A DNA stretch of 64,000 nucleotides from Bradyrhizobium sp. SRS-191 (GTDB taxonomy: Bacteria; Pseudomonadota; Alphaproteobacteria; Rhizobiales; Xanthobacteraceae), in contig NZ_JANBVS010000001.1 of NCBI RefSeq assembly GCF_024586915.1, positions 787,942-851,941 of the forward strand, read 5' to 3'. Made by a program: the position numbers and the translations under genes. Below the pieces are notes generated by a model, which saw only the letters and a list, made by a program, of their open reading frames with translations, was not told where the DNA came from and made no database searches. Below are positions 15,386-24,555 of the stretch, one piece after another (position 1 is the first letter of the stretch; each line of letters opens with the position of its first letter).

Positions 15386-18300
15386 CTACTCCGCCGCCAT
15401 CTGGCGCGGCGCCGGTGGCGGATTGGCGAGGTCGGCCGCCAACTGCGCGTAACGCACTTTGGCGTCCTGCACGGCCTTCTCCTTGACCGGGCCGTAGCCG
15501 CGGATCTTGTCGGGCAGCGACAGGAATTCGGCGGCGATGTCGGCATTCGCCGGTGACAGCAGGCCGAGCACCGTCGCGACGTCCTTCTCGTAGCCGGCGA
15601 TCAGGTCGCGCTCCATCTTGCGCTCGGCGGAGTAGCCGAAGATGTCGAGCGGCGTGCCGCGCAGGCCCTTCAGCTTCGCCAGCAGGCGGAACATCTTCAT
15701 CATGCCCGGGCCGTAGCTCTTCTTCTTCGGCCGCCCCTGCGGGTCGAGGCCCGAATTGAAAATCGGCGGCGCCAGGTTGAAGGAGATCTTGTAGTCGCCG
15801 TCGAAAGCATCATGCAGCTGCTTCTCGAACGTGCCGTCCGAGAACAGCCGGGCCACCTCGTACTCGTCCTTGTAGGCGAGCAGTTTGGCGTAGTTGATGG
15901 CGACGGCGCGCGCCAGCGCCTCGCCGTAGCCGCCCTTCTCAGTGGCGTCGCGGACCTGATCAACCAGCTTGCGATAGCGCTTGGCGAGCCGGGCGTTCTG
16001 ATACGAGGTGAGGAACGCCGTGCGATGCGCGATGATCTCGTCCAGCGTCATCGCGTCGAGCGATTTCGGCGGCACCGTCTCGTCCTGGCCGGTCATCATG
16101 CCGGCGACCCGCTCGGGATTGACGACCATGAGACGGCCGAGCCGGAAAGCCTCGGTGTTCATCTTGATGGCAACGCCGTTGATCGCGATCGCCTTCTCGA
16201 TCGCCTCGGCCGATAGCGGCAGCAGGCCCTTCTGATAGGCGTAGCCCATCATCATCATGTTGGTCGCGATGGAGTCGCCGAGCAGCGCCTCGGCCGGCTT
16301 GGTGAAGTCGAAGAAGGTCGCGTCCTTGCGCAGCGCGGTCTCCAAGAGGCTCGTGACCTTGCGGTTCTGGAAGTTGAAGTCGCGGTTGAGCACGAAGTCG
16401 GCGGTCGGAATCAGATGGCTGTTGATGACGCCGTGGGTGCGCTCTGAATCGCACAGCGTGATCGTTTCCTTGGCGCCCGCCACCACCTCGTCGGCAGCGA
16501 TGACGAGATCGGCGGTGCCGGTGACGATGCGCGAGCAGGTCACGTCCGCCGTGTTCTCCGACAGCCGGACGTGGCTGAGCACGGCGCCGCCCTTCTGCGC
16601 GAGGCCGGACATGTCGAGGATCATCGAGGCCTTGCCCTCGATATGCGCGGCCATGCCGAGCAGCGCGCCGATCGTCAGCACGCCGGTGCCGCCGACGCCG
16701 CCGACGGCGACGTTGTAGGGCCGGTCGAGCGACGGCTTGTTGAGCGGCTCCGGCATCTCGCCGATGTCGCCGAGTTCGGCCGGCGCCCGCGAGCGCGGCT
16801 TGCCGCCGTCGATGGTGACGAAGGACGGGCAGAAGCCCTTCACGCAGGAATAGTCCTTGTTGCAGGACGACTGGTTGATGACGCGCTTGCGGCCGAGCTC
16901 CGTCTCCAGCGGCTCGACCGAGATGCAGTTCGATTGCACCGAGCAGTCGCCGCAGCCTTCGCAGACGGCCGGGTTGATGAAGACGCGGCGCTGCGGATCC
17001 TCCATCGTGCCGCGCTTGCGGCGGCGGCGCTTCTCGGCGGCGCAGGTCTGCACGAACACGATCGCCGAGGCGCCCTTGGTCTGGCGCAGCGTCTTCATGA
17101 CGTTGTCGAGCTCGTCGCGATGCACCAGCTTGACGCCGGGCGCGATGCTGTCGCTTGGATACGAGTCCGGGTTTTCCGAGACCAGGTAGATCTCGCGGAT
17201 GCCCTCGGCGTGGAGCTGGAAGGTGATCTGCTGCGGCGACAGGTCGCCGTCATGACGCTGGCCGCCGGTCATCGCGACGGCGTCGTTGTAGAGGATCTTG
17301 TAGGTGATGTTGGCCTTGGAGGCGACCGCCTGGCGGATCGCGAGGCTGCCGGAGTGGAAATAGGTGCCGTCGCCGAGATTGGCGAAGATGTGCTCCTCAT
17401 TGGTGAACGGCGCGATGCCGACCCACGGCACGCCCTCGCCGCCCATATGCGTGAACGTCTCGGTGTTGCGGTTCATCCACAGCGACATGAAGTGGCAGCC
17501 GATGCCGGCCAGCGCGCGGCTCCCCTCGGGCACCTTCGTCGAGGTGTTGTGCGGACAGCCGGAGCAGAAATACGGCGTGCGCGCCACCGGCGAGACCAGC
17601 TGCATCTGCGTGGCGTCGCGGCCGTTGAACCAGTCGGCCTTGGCGCGCAGCATCGCCTTGATCTCGGGATTGAGGTCGAGACGAAGAAGACGCTCCGTGA
17701 GCGAGGTGGCAAGCGAGGCGACCGACAGTTCGGTCGCGAACGGCAGGAAGCGCTTGTCGTGATCGTCCATCTTGCCGACAATGCGCGGGCGGACATCGTC
17801 GCGCCAGTTGAACAGCTCCTGCTTGACCTGGTTCTCGACGATCTCGCGACGCTCCTCGATGATGAAGATCTCCTCGAGGCCGACCGCGAACTGGCGCACG
17901 CCCTCCGGCTCCAGCGGCCAGGGCATGCCGATCTTGTAGAGCCGAAGCCCGATCTTGGCGGCGACCTCCTCTGTAATCCCGAGCTCGCGCAGCGCCTGGC
18001 GGATGTCCTCGTAGCTCTTGCCCGACGCCATGATGCCGTAGCGGGCGTTCGGGGAATCCATCGTGATGCGGTTGACCTTGTTGGCGCGGGCAAAGGCGAT
18101 CGCGGCAAAGCCCTTGTAGTCCTGCAGCCGGCGGTCCTGGTCGAAGCGGTCGTCGGGCCAGCGCAGATTGAGGCCGCCTGGCGGCAGCTCGAAATCAGTG
18201 GGAATGACGAACGGCGTCATCTCGTCGTTGAGGTTGATCTCGGCGGTGGTCTCGACCGTCTCGGTGATCACCTTCATACCGACCCAGCAGCCGGAATAGC

Positions 18301-18877
18301 GCGACATCGCGATGCCGAGCAGGCCCATCTCGATCATCTCGTGGATCGACGACGGATAGAGATAGGGCATCAGCGCCGACATGAAGGCGTGATCGGACTG
18401 ATGCGGCACAGTGGAGGATTTGGCGCCGTGGTCGTCGCCGGCGAGGCACAGCACGCCGCCGTTCTTGGCCGAGCCCGCGGCATTGCCGTGGCGGAAGACG
18501 TCGCCGCAGCGGTCGACGCCGGGGCCCTTGCCGTACCAGATGCCGACCACACCGTCATACTTGCCGCCGGGCGACAATGCGAGCTGCTGCGAGCCCCACA
18601 CGGCGGTGGCCGCGAGGTCCTCGTTCACGCCGGGCTGGAATTTGACATTGTACTGCTCGAGATGTTTTCGCGCGGAAAACAGCTGCTGATCGTAGCCGCC
18701 GAGCGGCGAGCCGCGATAGCCGGAGATGAAGCCGGCGGTGTTGAGGCCGGCGGCGCGGTCGCGCCGGATCTGGGCCATCGGCAGCCGCACCAGCGCCTGG
18801 ATGCCGGTCAGGAAGATGTGGCCGGAGCTTGCGGTGTACTTCTGGTCGAGATTGATCTCGCTCTCGTTGATGCCCAT
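15386..18877 (-). CDS. Indolepyruvate ferredoxin oxidoreductase family, fused subunits
   Basis: 1163 residues, the single-chain form of the enzyme. The N-terminal pyrimidine domain starts with GHIFLTGIQALVRLPMAQI. The ThDP-binding centre follows, with CSGCPHN and the GxGxHF-type segment GIGCHFMSLWMNR. A ferredoxin-like cluster region has CEGCGDCSVQSNC and a later CNKDYSCVKGFC set. The gamma-type domain carries GGVGGTGVLTIGALLG. It oxidatively decarboxylates aryl- or branched 2-oxoacids to acyl-CoA with reduction of ferredoxin. Long fused members are typical of Rhizobiales. It probably supplies acyl-CoA to, or shares regulation with, the CoA-catabolic genes downstream on the same strand, but the spacing (about 1.9 kb with repeats) argues for a separate transcript. 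Confidence 0.93.
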   Translation of the reverse strand: MGINESEINLDQKYTASSGHIFLTGIQALVRLPMAQIRRDRAAGLNTAGFISGYRGSPLGGYDQQLFSARKHLEQYNVKFQPGVNEDLAATAVWGSQQLALSPGGKYDGVVGIWYGKGPGVDRCGDVFRHGNAAGSAKNGGVLCLAGDDHGAKSSTVPHQSDHAFMSALMPYLYPSSIHEMIEMGLLGIAMSRYSGCWVGMKVITETVETTAEINLNDEMTPFVIPTDFELPPGGLNLRWPDDRFDQDRRLQDYKGFAAIAFARANKVNRITMDSPNARYGIMASGKSYEDIRQALRELGITEEVAAKIGLRLYKIGMPWPLEPEGVRQFAVGLEEIFIIEERREIVENQVKQELFNWRDDVRPRIVGKMDDHDKRFLPFATELSVASLATSLTERLLRLDLNPEIKAMLRAKADWFNGRDATQMQLVSPVARTPYFCSGCPHNTSTKVPEGSRALAGIGCHFMSLWMNRNTETFTHMGGEGVPWVGIAPFTNEEHIFANLGDGTYFHSGSLAIRQAVASKANITYKILYNDAVAMTGGQRHDGDLSPQQITFQLHAEGIREIYLVSENPDSYPSDSIAPGVKLVHRDELDNVMKTLRQTKGASAIVFVQTCAAEKRRRRKRGTMEDPQRRVFINPAVCEGCGDCSVQSNCISVEPLETELGRKRVINQSSCNKDYSCVKGFCPSFVTIDGGKPRSRAPAELGDIGEMPEPLNKPSLDRPYNVAVGGVGGTGVLTIGALLGMAAHIEGKASMILDMSGLAQKGGAVLSHVRLSENTADVTCSRIVTGTADLVIAADEVVAGAKETITLCDSERTHGVINSHLIPTADFVLNRDFNFQNRKVTSLLETALRKDATFFDFTKPAEALLGDSIATNMMMMGYAYQKGLLPLSAEAIEKAIAINGVAIKMNTEAFRLGRLMVVNPERVAGMMTGQDETVPPKSLDAMTLDEIIAHRTAFLTSYQNARLAKRYRKLVDQVRDATEKGGYGEALARAVAINYAKLLAYKDEYEVARLFSDGTFEKQLHDAFDGDYKISFNLAPPIFNSGLDPQGRPKKKSYGPGMMKMFRLLAKLKGLRGTPLDIFGYSAERKMERDLIAGYEKDVATVLGLLSPANADIAAEFLSLPDKIRGYGPVKEKAVQDAKVRYAQLAADLANPPPAPRQMAAE

Positions 18878-19214
18878 TCCGCCCTCTTGCCGTGCTTTAT
18901 CCGGGGTGCGCAGCCCACCGCCTCGGGCGGAAGCGCGCGTTCTCTCAACAATTTAAGTCTGCTTTTGAAGAATGCGCATCACAAATCTCGCGCACGCAGG
19001 GCAGCCAACCGAAATCGCAATTTCGTGGCGGCCGGGGCGGTGGGTTTTGCGGTTTGTGTCGGAAAGGCTGGTCCTCGCGAAATGGGATGATGTCCGCCAT
19101 GGCTTGGGCGCGGGGATCGGACAGTTACCGAATCGTTGCCGCCCGAGCGGATCTCTCGGACTCCTCATTGTGCATTGCGACAGAGGCCTCAACTCTTGCC
19201 TTCGACCCTTACTT
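18878..19214. other. Intergenic region with a 16-bp direct repeat
   Basis: 337 bases with no recognisable gene. The only structure seen is a direct repeat of TCAACTCTTGCCTTCG at 19189-19204 and 19215-19230. The second copy is the stop codon and last codons of the channel gene, so the first is a displaced duplicate of that gene end, 10 bases away. It may be a small tandem duplication or slippage product. Confidence 0.6.
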
Positions 19215-19859
19215 TCAACTCTTGCCTTCGCCGGTGAAGACGAACTGCGGCATGTTCCATTTGTAGCGGATCGCGAGCAGCCGGAACGACAGGCCGAAGG
19301 CGAAGGTCAGCGCCGTCAGCACGCCGCTGCCGAGCCCGAGCAGCAGGCCGGTCGCATAGATCAAGCCGGTGAGCAGCGACACGCTGGCATAGAGCTCGGC
19401 GCGAAACAGCAGCGGCACGTCGTTGCAGAGGATGTCGCGCAGCACGCCGCCGGCGCAGCCCGTGATCATGCCGGCGACGATGACGATGCCGAACGGCACA
19501 TTCATCTGCCAGGCGATGGTGGAGCCGGACATCGTGAACACGACGAGGCCGATCGCATCCAGCACGAGGAAGGCCATCGTCAGCCGGTGCACGACCCGCG
19601 CCATTGCGATGGTCACGAACGGCGCGAGCAACGTCAGCAAGAGCAAGGACGGCTGCTCGACCCAGGCCAGCGGATAATGCCCGAGCAGGACGTCACGCAG
19701 CGTGCCGCCGCCGAGCGCGGTGATGGCGCCGAGCAGGCAGACGCCCATCCAGTCCATGCTGCGGCGGCCCGCCGCAAGCGCGGCCGTCATCGCCTGCGCC
19801 GCGAGCGCGACCCACGACAACAGATGCAACACGCTATCGGCGGGCGGCAGGTTCCACAT
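19215..19859 (-). CDS. TRIC-like channel family membrane protein (UPF0126)
   Basis: 214 residues, about six to seven membrane helices, made of two repeats. Each half has the family signature: GAITALGGGTLRDVLLG in the first and GCAGGVLRDILCNDVPLLF in the second. Prokaryotic members of this family form trimeric cation channels related to the eukaryotic TRIC proteins; the in vivo role is unclear. GGAG sits 7 bases before the ATG. It is monocistronic. The 3' end shows the direct repeat noted separately. Confidence 0.88.
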   Translation of the reverse strand: MWNLPPADSVLHLLSWVALAAQAMTAALAAGRRSMDWMGVCLLGAITALGGGTLRDVLLGHYPLAWVEQPSLLLLTLLAPFVTIAMARVVHRLTMAFLVLDAIGLVVFTMSGSTIAWQMNVPFGIVIVAGMITGCAGGVLRDILCNDVPLLFRAELYASVSLLTGLIYATGLLLGLGSGVLTALTFAFGLSFRLLAIRYKWNMPQFVFTGEGKS

Positions 19860-19996
19860 CGGGGGCTCCAGAATCGCGGGGGTGCACGAGGAACCTTAGC
19901 GCGCCCTGCCGCTCGCGAGCTTACGAATTCGTCAGGTTTCGCGGAACGGACCGACCGTTGCGCTGGTTGTGTGGTGACAATCGCAAGGAGGATGCA

Positions 19997-20440
19997 ATGG
20001 CCAATGAACGGCTTCCGAACGAACGTTATCCCGACGGCATGAACCGCCCGGACATGAGCACGCGTCCGGGCATGACAAACGCTGACATGACCGGCGCCGA
20101 CATGGCCGGCCTCGGCACGACAGGTACGGAGTATGAGCGCGCGGCCCGCATGGACAGCCGGTTGCAGCCCGACCCCGAGCTGACCGAAGGCCGGACCTCG
20201 ACCGGCCGCATGGCCGCCTACGCGCTCGGCATCGCGATCCTGCTCGGCGCCGTGTTCTACGGCCTCAACAACATGTCGGTGAACAACAATCAGGCCAGCA
20301 CCACGCCGGCCTCGCAGTCGGCTTCGACGAAAAACGGCACCACGCCCAACGGCTCGCCAGGGGTGACCACGGGCGCGGCGGGCGACCGCACGACCCCGCC
20401 GCCGGCGGCCCCGGGCGGCCAGACCAACAACGCGAAGTAA
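19997..20440 (+). CDS. Met-rich N-terminus, single-pass membrane hypothetical protein
   Basis: 147 residues. The N-terminal 70 residues are polar and unusually rich in Met-Asp/Asn-Arg repeats (GMNRPDMSTRPGMTNADMTG). One membrane segment follows (MAAYALGIAILLGAVFYGL), then a Ser/Thr/Pro/Gly-rich tail ending GGQTNNAK. No family is recognised; similar short tail-anchored proteins occur in Bradyrhizobium. The start was set at 19997 because AAGGAGG lies 6 bases upstream. Topology is probably N-terminus in the cytoplasm with the disordered tail in the periplasm. Confidence 0.75.
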   Translation: MANERLPNERYPDGMNRPDMSTRPGMTNADMTGADMAGLGTTGTEYERAARMDSRLQPDPELTEGRTSTGRMAAYALGIAILLGAVFYGLNNMSVNNNQASTTPASQSASTKNGTTPNGSPGVTTGAAGDRTTPPPAAPGGQTNNAK

Positions 20441-20652
20441 TCGCGCGCATTAACGACATCTCGCAGACGGCGACAAGCCGTCGCAACTGGCGGCGGGTGA
20501 GCAATCATCCGCTGCCATTTTTTTGGGATTTCTTGTCAGCGGCACACGGGCCACGATGACCATTCCAGACCAACAACAACATTGAGGTGGAACTAATCAC
20601 GCCCTGGCCGATTGGCTGTGCGGCACTTTGACCCACTGATTGGAGGAGACAC

Positions 20653-20967
20653 ATGATGAAGATTCTTGCTCTCGCAGCCGTAGCAGGCACGCTCGTGGTG
20701 ACCGCAGCCTCCGCCGCTCCCCTTTCGCCCGACGTTTCGGCCGTCCCGCAGCGCGACGTCCAGAACGTCCGGATGGTGTGCAACGAGGACGGCCGCTGCT
20801 GGCGCGAGCATCGCGAACGTCGCGTCATCATCGAGGATCGCGACCGCGATTCCTACGCCTACGCCCCACGCGAGCGTTACATCGAGCGCCGCAGCTATGA
20901 AGATCGCGGCGGCATTGGCATCCGCGCTCCCGGCGTGAGCGTCGGCATCGGCACGGACCGCTACTGA
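20653..20967 (+). CDS. Small secreted Arg/Tyr-rich protein
   Basis: 104 residues. A signal peptide (MMKILALAAVAGTLVVTAAS, cleavage likely after SAA) leads into a mature chain with MVCNEDGRCWREHRERRVII, many Arg/Asp/Tyr residues and a glycine-rich end (GIGIRAPGVSVGIGTDRY). It has two Cys in the CNEDGRC motif. The motif 'VCNEDGRCWRE' recurs in small exported proteins of Bradyrhizobium of unknown function. GGAGGAGA lies a few bases before the ATG pair. A strong terminator follows at 20990. Confidence 0.8.
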   Translation: MMKILALAAVAGTLVVTAASAAPLSPDVSAVPQRDVQNVRMVCNEDGRCWREHRERRVIIEDRDRDSYAYAPRERYIERRSYEDRGGIGIRAPGVSVGIGTDRY

Positions 20968-20989
20968 GCAGTTTGAGCTGCTAAATTGG

Positions 20990-21017
20990 AAAAGCCGCGG
21001 CAAGGTCCGCGGCTTTT
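20990..21017 (+). terminator. Rho-independent terminator
   Basis: AAAAGCCGCGG, a short loop, then CCGCGGCTTTT: a perfect 11-bp stem ending in a T run, 23 bases after the stop of the small secreted protein gene. The hairpin is symmetric, so it can also serve the converging PEP-mutase family gene on the minus strand. Confidence 0.9.
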
Positions 21018-21037
21018 CTGCATGCGGGCACCTGATT

Positions 21038-21856
21038 TCAGCCGAAGATCTTGTTCAGCTCGCCGCCGGGATAGCCGTGAGCCAGCTCGGTGAAGGTGCC
21101 CTGCTCGGCCATTTCCTTCGCAGCGCGCATGAAGCCCGCCCAGGCCATCCGCGCCAGTGATCCGCCGACGCTGATGCGGCGCACGCCGAGCCCCGCGGCC
21201 TGCTCCAGTGAAAGGCCGGACGCCCCGATCAGCAGGTTCACCGGCCTCGGCGCAACGGCCTTCACCACAGCGGTGATCTCCTCGACCGTCTTGATCCCCG
21301 GCGCATAGAGGCAGTCAGCACCGGCCTCGGCATAGGCCACGAGGCGATCCGTCACGAGTCCGAGGTCGGGCTTGCCCCAGAGAAACGCCTCGCAGCGGCC
21401 GGTCAGCAGGACGTCGCCGCCATTGGCATCGATGGCCTGACGCGCGGCACGGATGCGCTCCACGGCGAACTCGCGCGCATAGAGCGGGTGATCCTTGTCG
21501 CCGGTGGAATCCTCGATCGAGAGGCCGGCCACGCCGGTCGCGACCGCGCGCGCGACATTGGCGGCGACACCCTCCGGCGCATCGGCGAAGCCGCCCTCGA
21601 AATCAGCATTGACGGGAATGTCGACGGCCGCTGACAACGCCGCAAGGTGCGCGAGCATCTCGTCCAGCATCGTGCCGGTGTCGGCCTTACCGATCGACCA
21701 CGCAAAGCCGGCGCTGGTCGAGGCGATCGCCTTGAAGCCGAGGTGCTGCAGCATCTTCGCCGTGCCCGCGTCGAACGGGTTCGGCAGCACGAAGCAGCCC
21801 GACTCGTGCAGCTTGCGGAAAGCGGCGCGCTTGTCCGCGGTGGTGGTCGCCGTCAT
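21038..21856 (-). CDS. Isocitrate lyase/PEP mutase superfamily enzyme
   Basis: 272 residues, an (alpha/beta)8 barrel. Motifs are FVLPNPFDAGTAKMLQHLGF, TSAGFAWSIG, IPVNADFEGGFAD (metal-binding acidic pair), GLSIEDSTGD and TGRCEAFLWG in place of the KKCGH loop of true isocitrate lyase. It belongs to the broad group that includes oxaloacetate hydrolases, 2-methylisocitrate lyase-like and PEP-mutase-like enzymes. It most likely acts on a small 2-oxo or phosphono acid, but the substrate cannot be assigned. ATG 21856 has GGAGG 5 bases upstream; longer starts are rejected. Confidence 0.85.
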   Translation of the reverse strand: MTATTTADKRAAFRKLHESGCFVLPNPFDAGTAKMLQHLGFKAIASTSAGFAWSIGKADTGTMLDEMLAHLAALSAAVDIPVNADFEGGFADAPEGVAANVARAVATGVAGLSIEDSTGDKDHPLYAREFAVERIRAARQAIDANGGDVLLTGRCEAFLWGKPDLGLVTDRLVAYAEAGADCLYAPGIKTVEEITAVVKAVAPRPVNLLIGASGLSLEQAAGLGVRRISVGGSLARMAWAGFMRAAKEMAEQGTFTELAHGYPGGELNKIFG

Positions 21857-21902
21857 GTCATCCTCCCATGCATCTCTTCGTTGCACCAGGATAGTACCGC
21901 TC

Positions 21903-22217
21903 TCATGGCGCCGCCACGACATTGCGCAAAAATGTTCGTTCTTCGCCCAGAATGAGCTGGTGCTCCTCCGCGAGCGCAAAATTCGCCCGGCCCTCGCCAT
22001 CACGACGCAAGGTCGCGCGATAACGCTCGTAAGCCGCGAGGCTGTCGAATGAAATCAGGCCGTAGGCGATGTCGTTGGTGCCTTCATGTGGCATGAAATA
22101 GCCGATCAGATCGCCGCCGCAGCGCGGAATGATCGACAGCCAGCGCTGCGCGTAGTGCTCGAACACGTCACGCTTGAACGGATCGATGCGATAGCGGATG
22201 AAGACGGTGATTGTCAT
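21903..22217 (-). CDS. NIPSNAP family protein
   Basis: 104 residues, a dimeric alpha-beta barrel (ferredoxin-like) protein. It begins [20 protein letters not shown] and contains [20 protein letters not shown] and [20 protein letters not shown], the standard NIPSNAP pattern. The function of bacterial members is unknown. The start has GAGG 5 bases upstream. It is transcribed divergently from an ArsR-type regulator through a 75-base gap that holds a repeated motif, so it is the likely regulatory target. Confidence 0.88.
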   Translation of the reverse strand: MTITVFIRYRIDPFKRDVFEHYAQRWLSIIPRCGGDLIGYFMPHEGTNDIAYGLISFDSLAAYERYRATLRRDGEGRANFALAEEHQLILGEERTFLRNVVAAP

Positions 22218-22230
22218 GACAACCTCGAGT

Positions 22231-22289
22231 ATGTTTCGCAGCATCGACACTATCCGCTTGCGGGACGACAATGCTTCGTCTAGCATCGA
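22231..22289. promoter_or_regulatory. Putative operator pair between NIPSNAP and ArsR genes
   Basis: Two similar sites lie in the 75-base divergent promoter region: ATGTTTCGCAGCATCGA at 22231-22247 and ATGCTTCGTCTAGCATCGA at 22271-22289. Each contains an imperfect dyad (CTTCG...CGAAG in the second). Repeated dyads beside a winged-helix repressor gene are a common arrangement for autoregulation and control of the divergent gene. No binding evidence. Confidence 0.5.
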
Positions 22290-22292
22290 AGT

Positions 22293-22991
22293 ATGAAATC
22301 GGGCCCTGATATCGCGATGGTTGCAGCGCTGGTCGGCGATCCCGCCCGCGCGAACATGCTGACCGCGCTGCTCTCGGGCCGCGCGCTCACCGCAACCGAG
22401 CTTGCGCAGGAAGCCGGTGTGACGCCGCAAACGGCAAGCTCGCATCTTGCCAAGCTCGAGGGCGGCGGCCTGATCGAGCCGGAGAAGCAGGGTCGGCACC
22501 GCTACTACCGGCTGGCCGATCCCGATGTCGCCGACGTGCTGGAGAAGCTCGCCGGTCTCGCGGCGCGCGCCGGCCACATGCGCGTGCGCACCGGGCCGAA
22601 GGAGCCGGAGCTGCGGCGGGCGCGGATCTGCTACGATCATCTCGCCGGCGATCTCGGCGTGCAGATGCTGGACAGCATGGTCAGGCAGAAGCTGGTGCGC
22701 CAGCGCAAGCAGGAGATCATCCTCACCGAGGACGGCGAACGGTTTCTCGCCCAGCACTTGCGGATCTCGCCGGAGATGCTGGCGCATCCGCGCCGCCCCG
22801 TCTGCAAGGCCTGCCTGGACTGGAGCGCGCGGCGGCATCATCTCGCCGGCACGTTGGGCGCCGCCCTGATGAAGCGCTTCGCCGAGCTGAAATGGGCGGC
22901 GCGCGACCCGACCCCGGGCAGTCGCGTGGTGAATTTCAGCCGCGCCGGCGAAAGGCATTTTGCCGCGCTGTTCGGCGCGAGCGAACGCTGA
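22293..22991 (+). CDS. ArsR-family winged-helix regulator
   Basis: 232 residues. The N-terminal winged helix-turn-helix ([60 protein letters not shown]) is typical ArsR/SmtB. The C-terminal half is longer than a metal sensor and includes [16 protein letters not shown], a region found in a subgroup of ArsR-like regulators that does not sense metals through the classical sites. It probably represses the divergent NIPSNAP gene and itself through the sites at 22231-22289. The inducer is unknown. Confidence 0.88.
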   Translation: MKSGPDIAMVAALVGDPARANMLTALLSGRALTATELAQEAGVTPQTASSHLAKLEGGGLIEPEKQGRHRYYRLADPDVADVLEKLAGLAARAGHMRVRTGPKEPELRRARICYDHLAGDLGVQMLDSMVRQKLVRQRKQEIILTEDGERFLAQHLRISPEMLAHPRRPVCKACLDWSARRHHLAGTLGAALMKRFAELKWAARDPTPGSRVVNFSRAGERHFAALFGASER

Positions 22992-23100
22992 CATCACGCG
23001 CTATTTATCGTAGCCGACCATTGATGCCTTGCCTCCAAGACGCGCGCGGGCCACGGCGAGAGCGTTGACGCTGATCCTTGCCGTCGGCCCTGGAGTTTCA

Positions 23101-24105
23101 ATGCCCCGTTTTGCCATCGCGCTCTGCACCGCCCTGCTCGCTCTCACTCCCACGATCGTTGCGGCTGCCGAAGCGCCGCGTGAACCCTACGGTATCAACC
23201 TCGAAGGCTTTCCCTATCCCTATCCCGTCAGCCTGCTGCCGCTGGTCAATGATGGGGAGCGGCTGCGCATGGCCTATATGGACGTCGCGCCGGCGCAGCC
23301 GAACGGGCGCGCCGTGCTGTTGCTCCACGGGCGCAATTTTCCGTCGAGCTATTGGGCGCCCGTGATCAAGACGCTGACCGACGCCGGCTTCCGCGTCGTC
23401 GTGCCCGACCAGATAGGCTTCGGCAAGTCATCAAAGCCGTCGGGCGAGCTGCATTTCGACACGCTGGCGCGCAACACGATGACGCTCCTCGATCACCTCG
23501 GCATCGCCAAGGCCGATATCGTCGCGCATTCGATGGGCGGCATGCTGGCCGTACGCATCGCCCGCGCCTTTCCGGATCGGGTCGCTCATCTCGTGATGAC
23601 TGCGCCGATCGGGCTCGAGGACTACCGCCTCTCCGTGCCGCCGATCCCGTCCGAGACGATCATGGAGAATGAGGATCGTCTCACTGCGGACGGCTATCGC
23701 AAGCAGCTGCAGACCAACTACGCGCTGAAGCTGCCGCCCGAGCAGGTCACCCCATTCATCGACACCAGGTTCAACCTCAAGGGCAGCGCCGACTATCTGC
23801 GCTGGCTGAAGAGCTTCGTCAGCTCCTACCAGATGATCTACCGCGAGCCCGTCGTGCACGAGATTCCGCTGCTGACCCAGCCGACGCTGTTCATCATGGG
23901 CGCCGACGACCACAATGCGCCGGGGCGGCCGAATGCGCCGGAAGCGCTACGGGCGAAGATGGGACAGAACGCGGAGCTCGCAACGAGCCTGGCCGGTCAG
24001 ATGCGTGATGGTCGCGCCGAGGTGATCGCCAATGCCGGTCACCTCGTGTTTCTCGACGCGCCCGCGAAGTACGACGCGCTGCTGCTGGAGTTTCTCGGCA
24101 AGTAG
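23101..24105 (+). CDS. Exported alpha/beta hydrolase
   Basis: 334 residues. A signal peptide (FAIALCTALLALTPTIVAAA) leads into a full alpha/beta hydrolase domain: oxyanion region VLLLHGRNFPSSYW, nucleophile elbow AHSMGGM, acid in MGADDHNAPGRPNAP and His in ANAGHLVFLDAP. It is similar to haloalkane dehalogenase or epoxide hydrolase-like esterases, but those cannot be told apart here. Periplasmic location is inferred from the signal. TGGAG lies 6 bases before the ATG at 23101; the longer frame adds a basic non-signal stretch. It is monocistronic. Confidence 0.85.
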   Translation: MPRFAIALCTALLALTPTIVAAAEAPREPYGINLEGFPYPYPVSLLPLVNDGERLRMAYMDVAPAQPNGRAVLLLHGRNFPSSYWAPVIKTLTDAGFRVVVPDQIGFGKSSKPSGELHFDTLARNTMTLLDHLGIAKADIVAHSMGGMLAVRIARAFPDRVAHLVMTAPIGLEDYRLSVPPIPSETIMENEDRLTADGYRKQLQTNYALKLPPEQVTPFIDTRFNLKGSADYLRWLKSFVSSYQMIYREPVVHEIPLLTQPTLFIMGADDHNAPGRPNAPEALRAKMGQNAELATSLAGQMRDGRAEVIANAGHLVFLDAPAKYDALLLEFLGK

Positions 24106-24187
24106 CTCCAACGAACACAGACGGCAGGGAGCGCGGCGAGAGCCGCATCCCCGCCGCGCTGTTACAGGCCGGCCCAACGGCCAGGCG

Positions 24188-24547
24188 TCACCAATAGTGA
24201 CGACGGTGCCAGCGGCGGCGCCAGTGCCGATGATGGTGACGCCAGCCCCAATGACGGCGACGCCAACCCCAGTGGCGCCGGCGCCAGCCCCAATGATGTC
24301 CGTGGCCATGATGATGTCCGTGATGGCCATGATGACCCCAGCGCACCTGCTCTGGCGTGAGCCGATCCGCCTCGTCCTGCGAACCGACCGCGCGCTCCGC
24401 CGTGTCGTTTGATGGCGAGGGGATCGCCTCGTTCAGCGGCACCGGCGCAAGCGGCGCTGCGGCCGACTCCGTCGTGCGGACCGCCATGCCGCCGGCGGCC
24501 GCACATCCCAGGCCCAATGCCAGCTTGAGGAAGTTTCGTCGTTCCAT
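24188..24547 (-). CDS. Tat-exported His/Trp/Arg-rich protein
   Basis: 119 residues. A twin-arginine signal (MERRNFLKLALGLGCAAAGG) is followed by a short linker (SQDEADRLTPEQVRWG). The C-terminal 50 residues are almost all Gly, His, Arg and Trp, with three copies of a 7-residue HWGWRRR-type unit. This may bind metal or anionic surfaces in the periplasm; the role is unknown. GGAGG lies 7 bases before the ATG and is part of a hairpin (24556-24581). Nucleotide tandem repeats underlie the protein repeats, so length variation between strains is likely. Confidence 0.75.
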   Translation of the reverse strand: MERRNFLKLALGLGCAAAGGMAVRTTESAAAPLAPVPLNEAIPSPSNDTAERAVGSQDEADRLTPEQVRWGHHGHHGHHHGHGHHWGWRRRHWGWRRRHWGWRHHHRHWRRRWHRRHYW

Positions 24548-24555
24548 CGCGCGCC

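Noticed and set aside
16571..19090. An 839-codon open frame opposite the oxidoreductase gene
   Set aside because: Antisense shadow; the opposite strand encodes a full-length enzyme with all cluster motifs.
19997..20200. Pentapeptide-repeat protein
   Set aside because: The Met-Asp repeats lack the five-residue A[DN]LxX periodicity.
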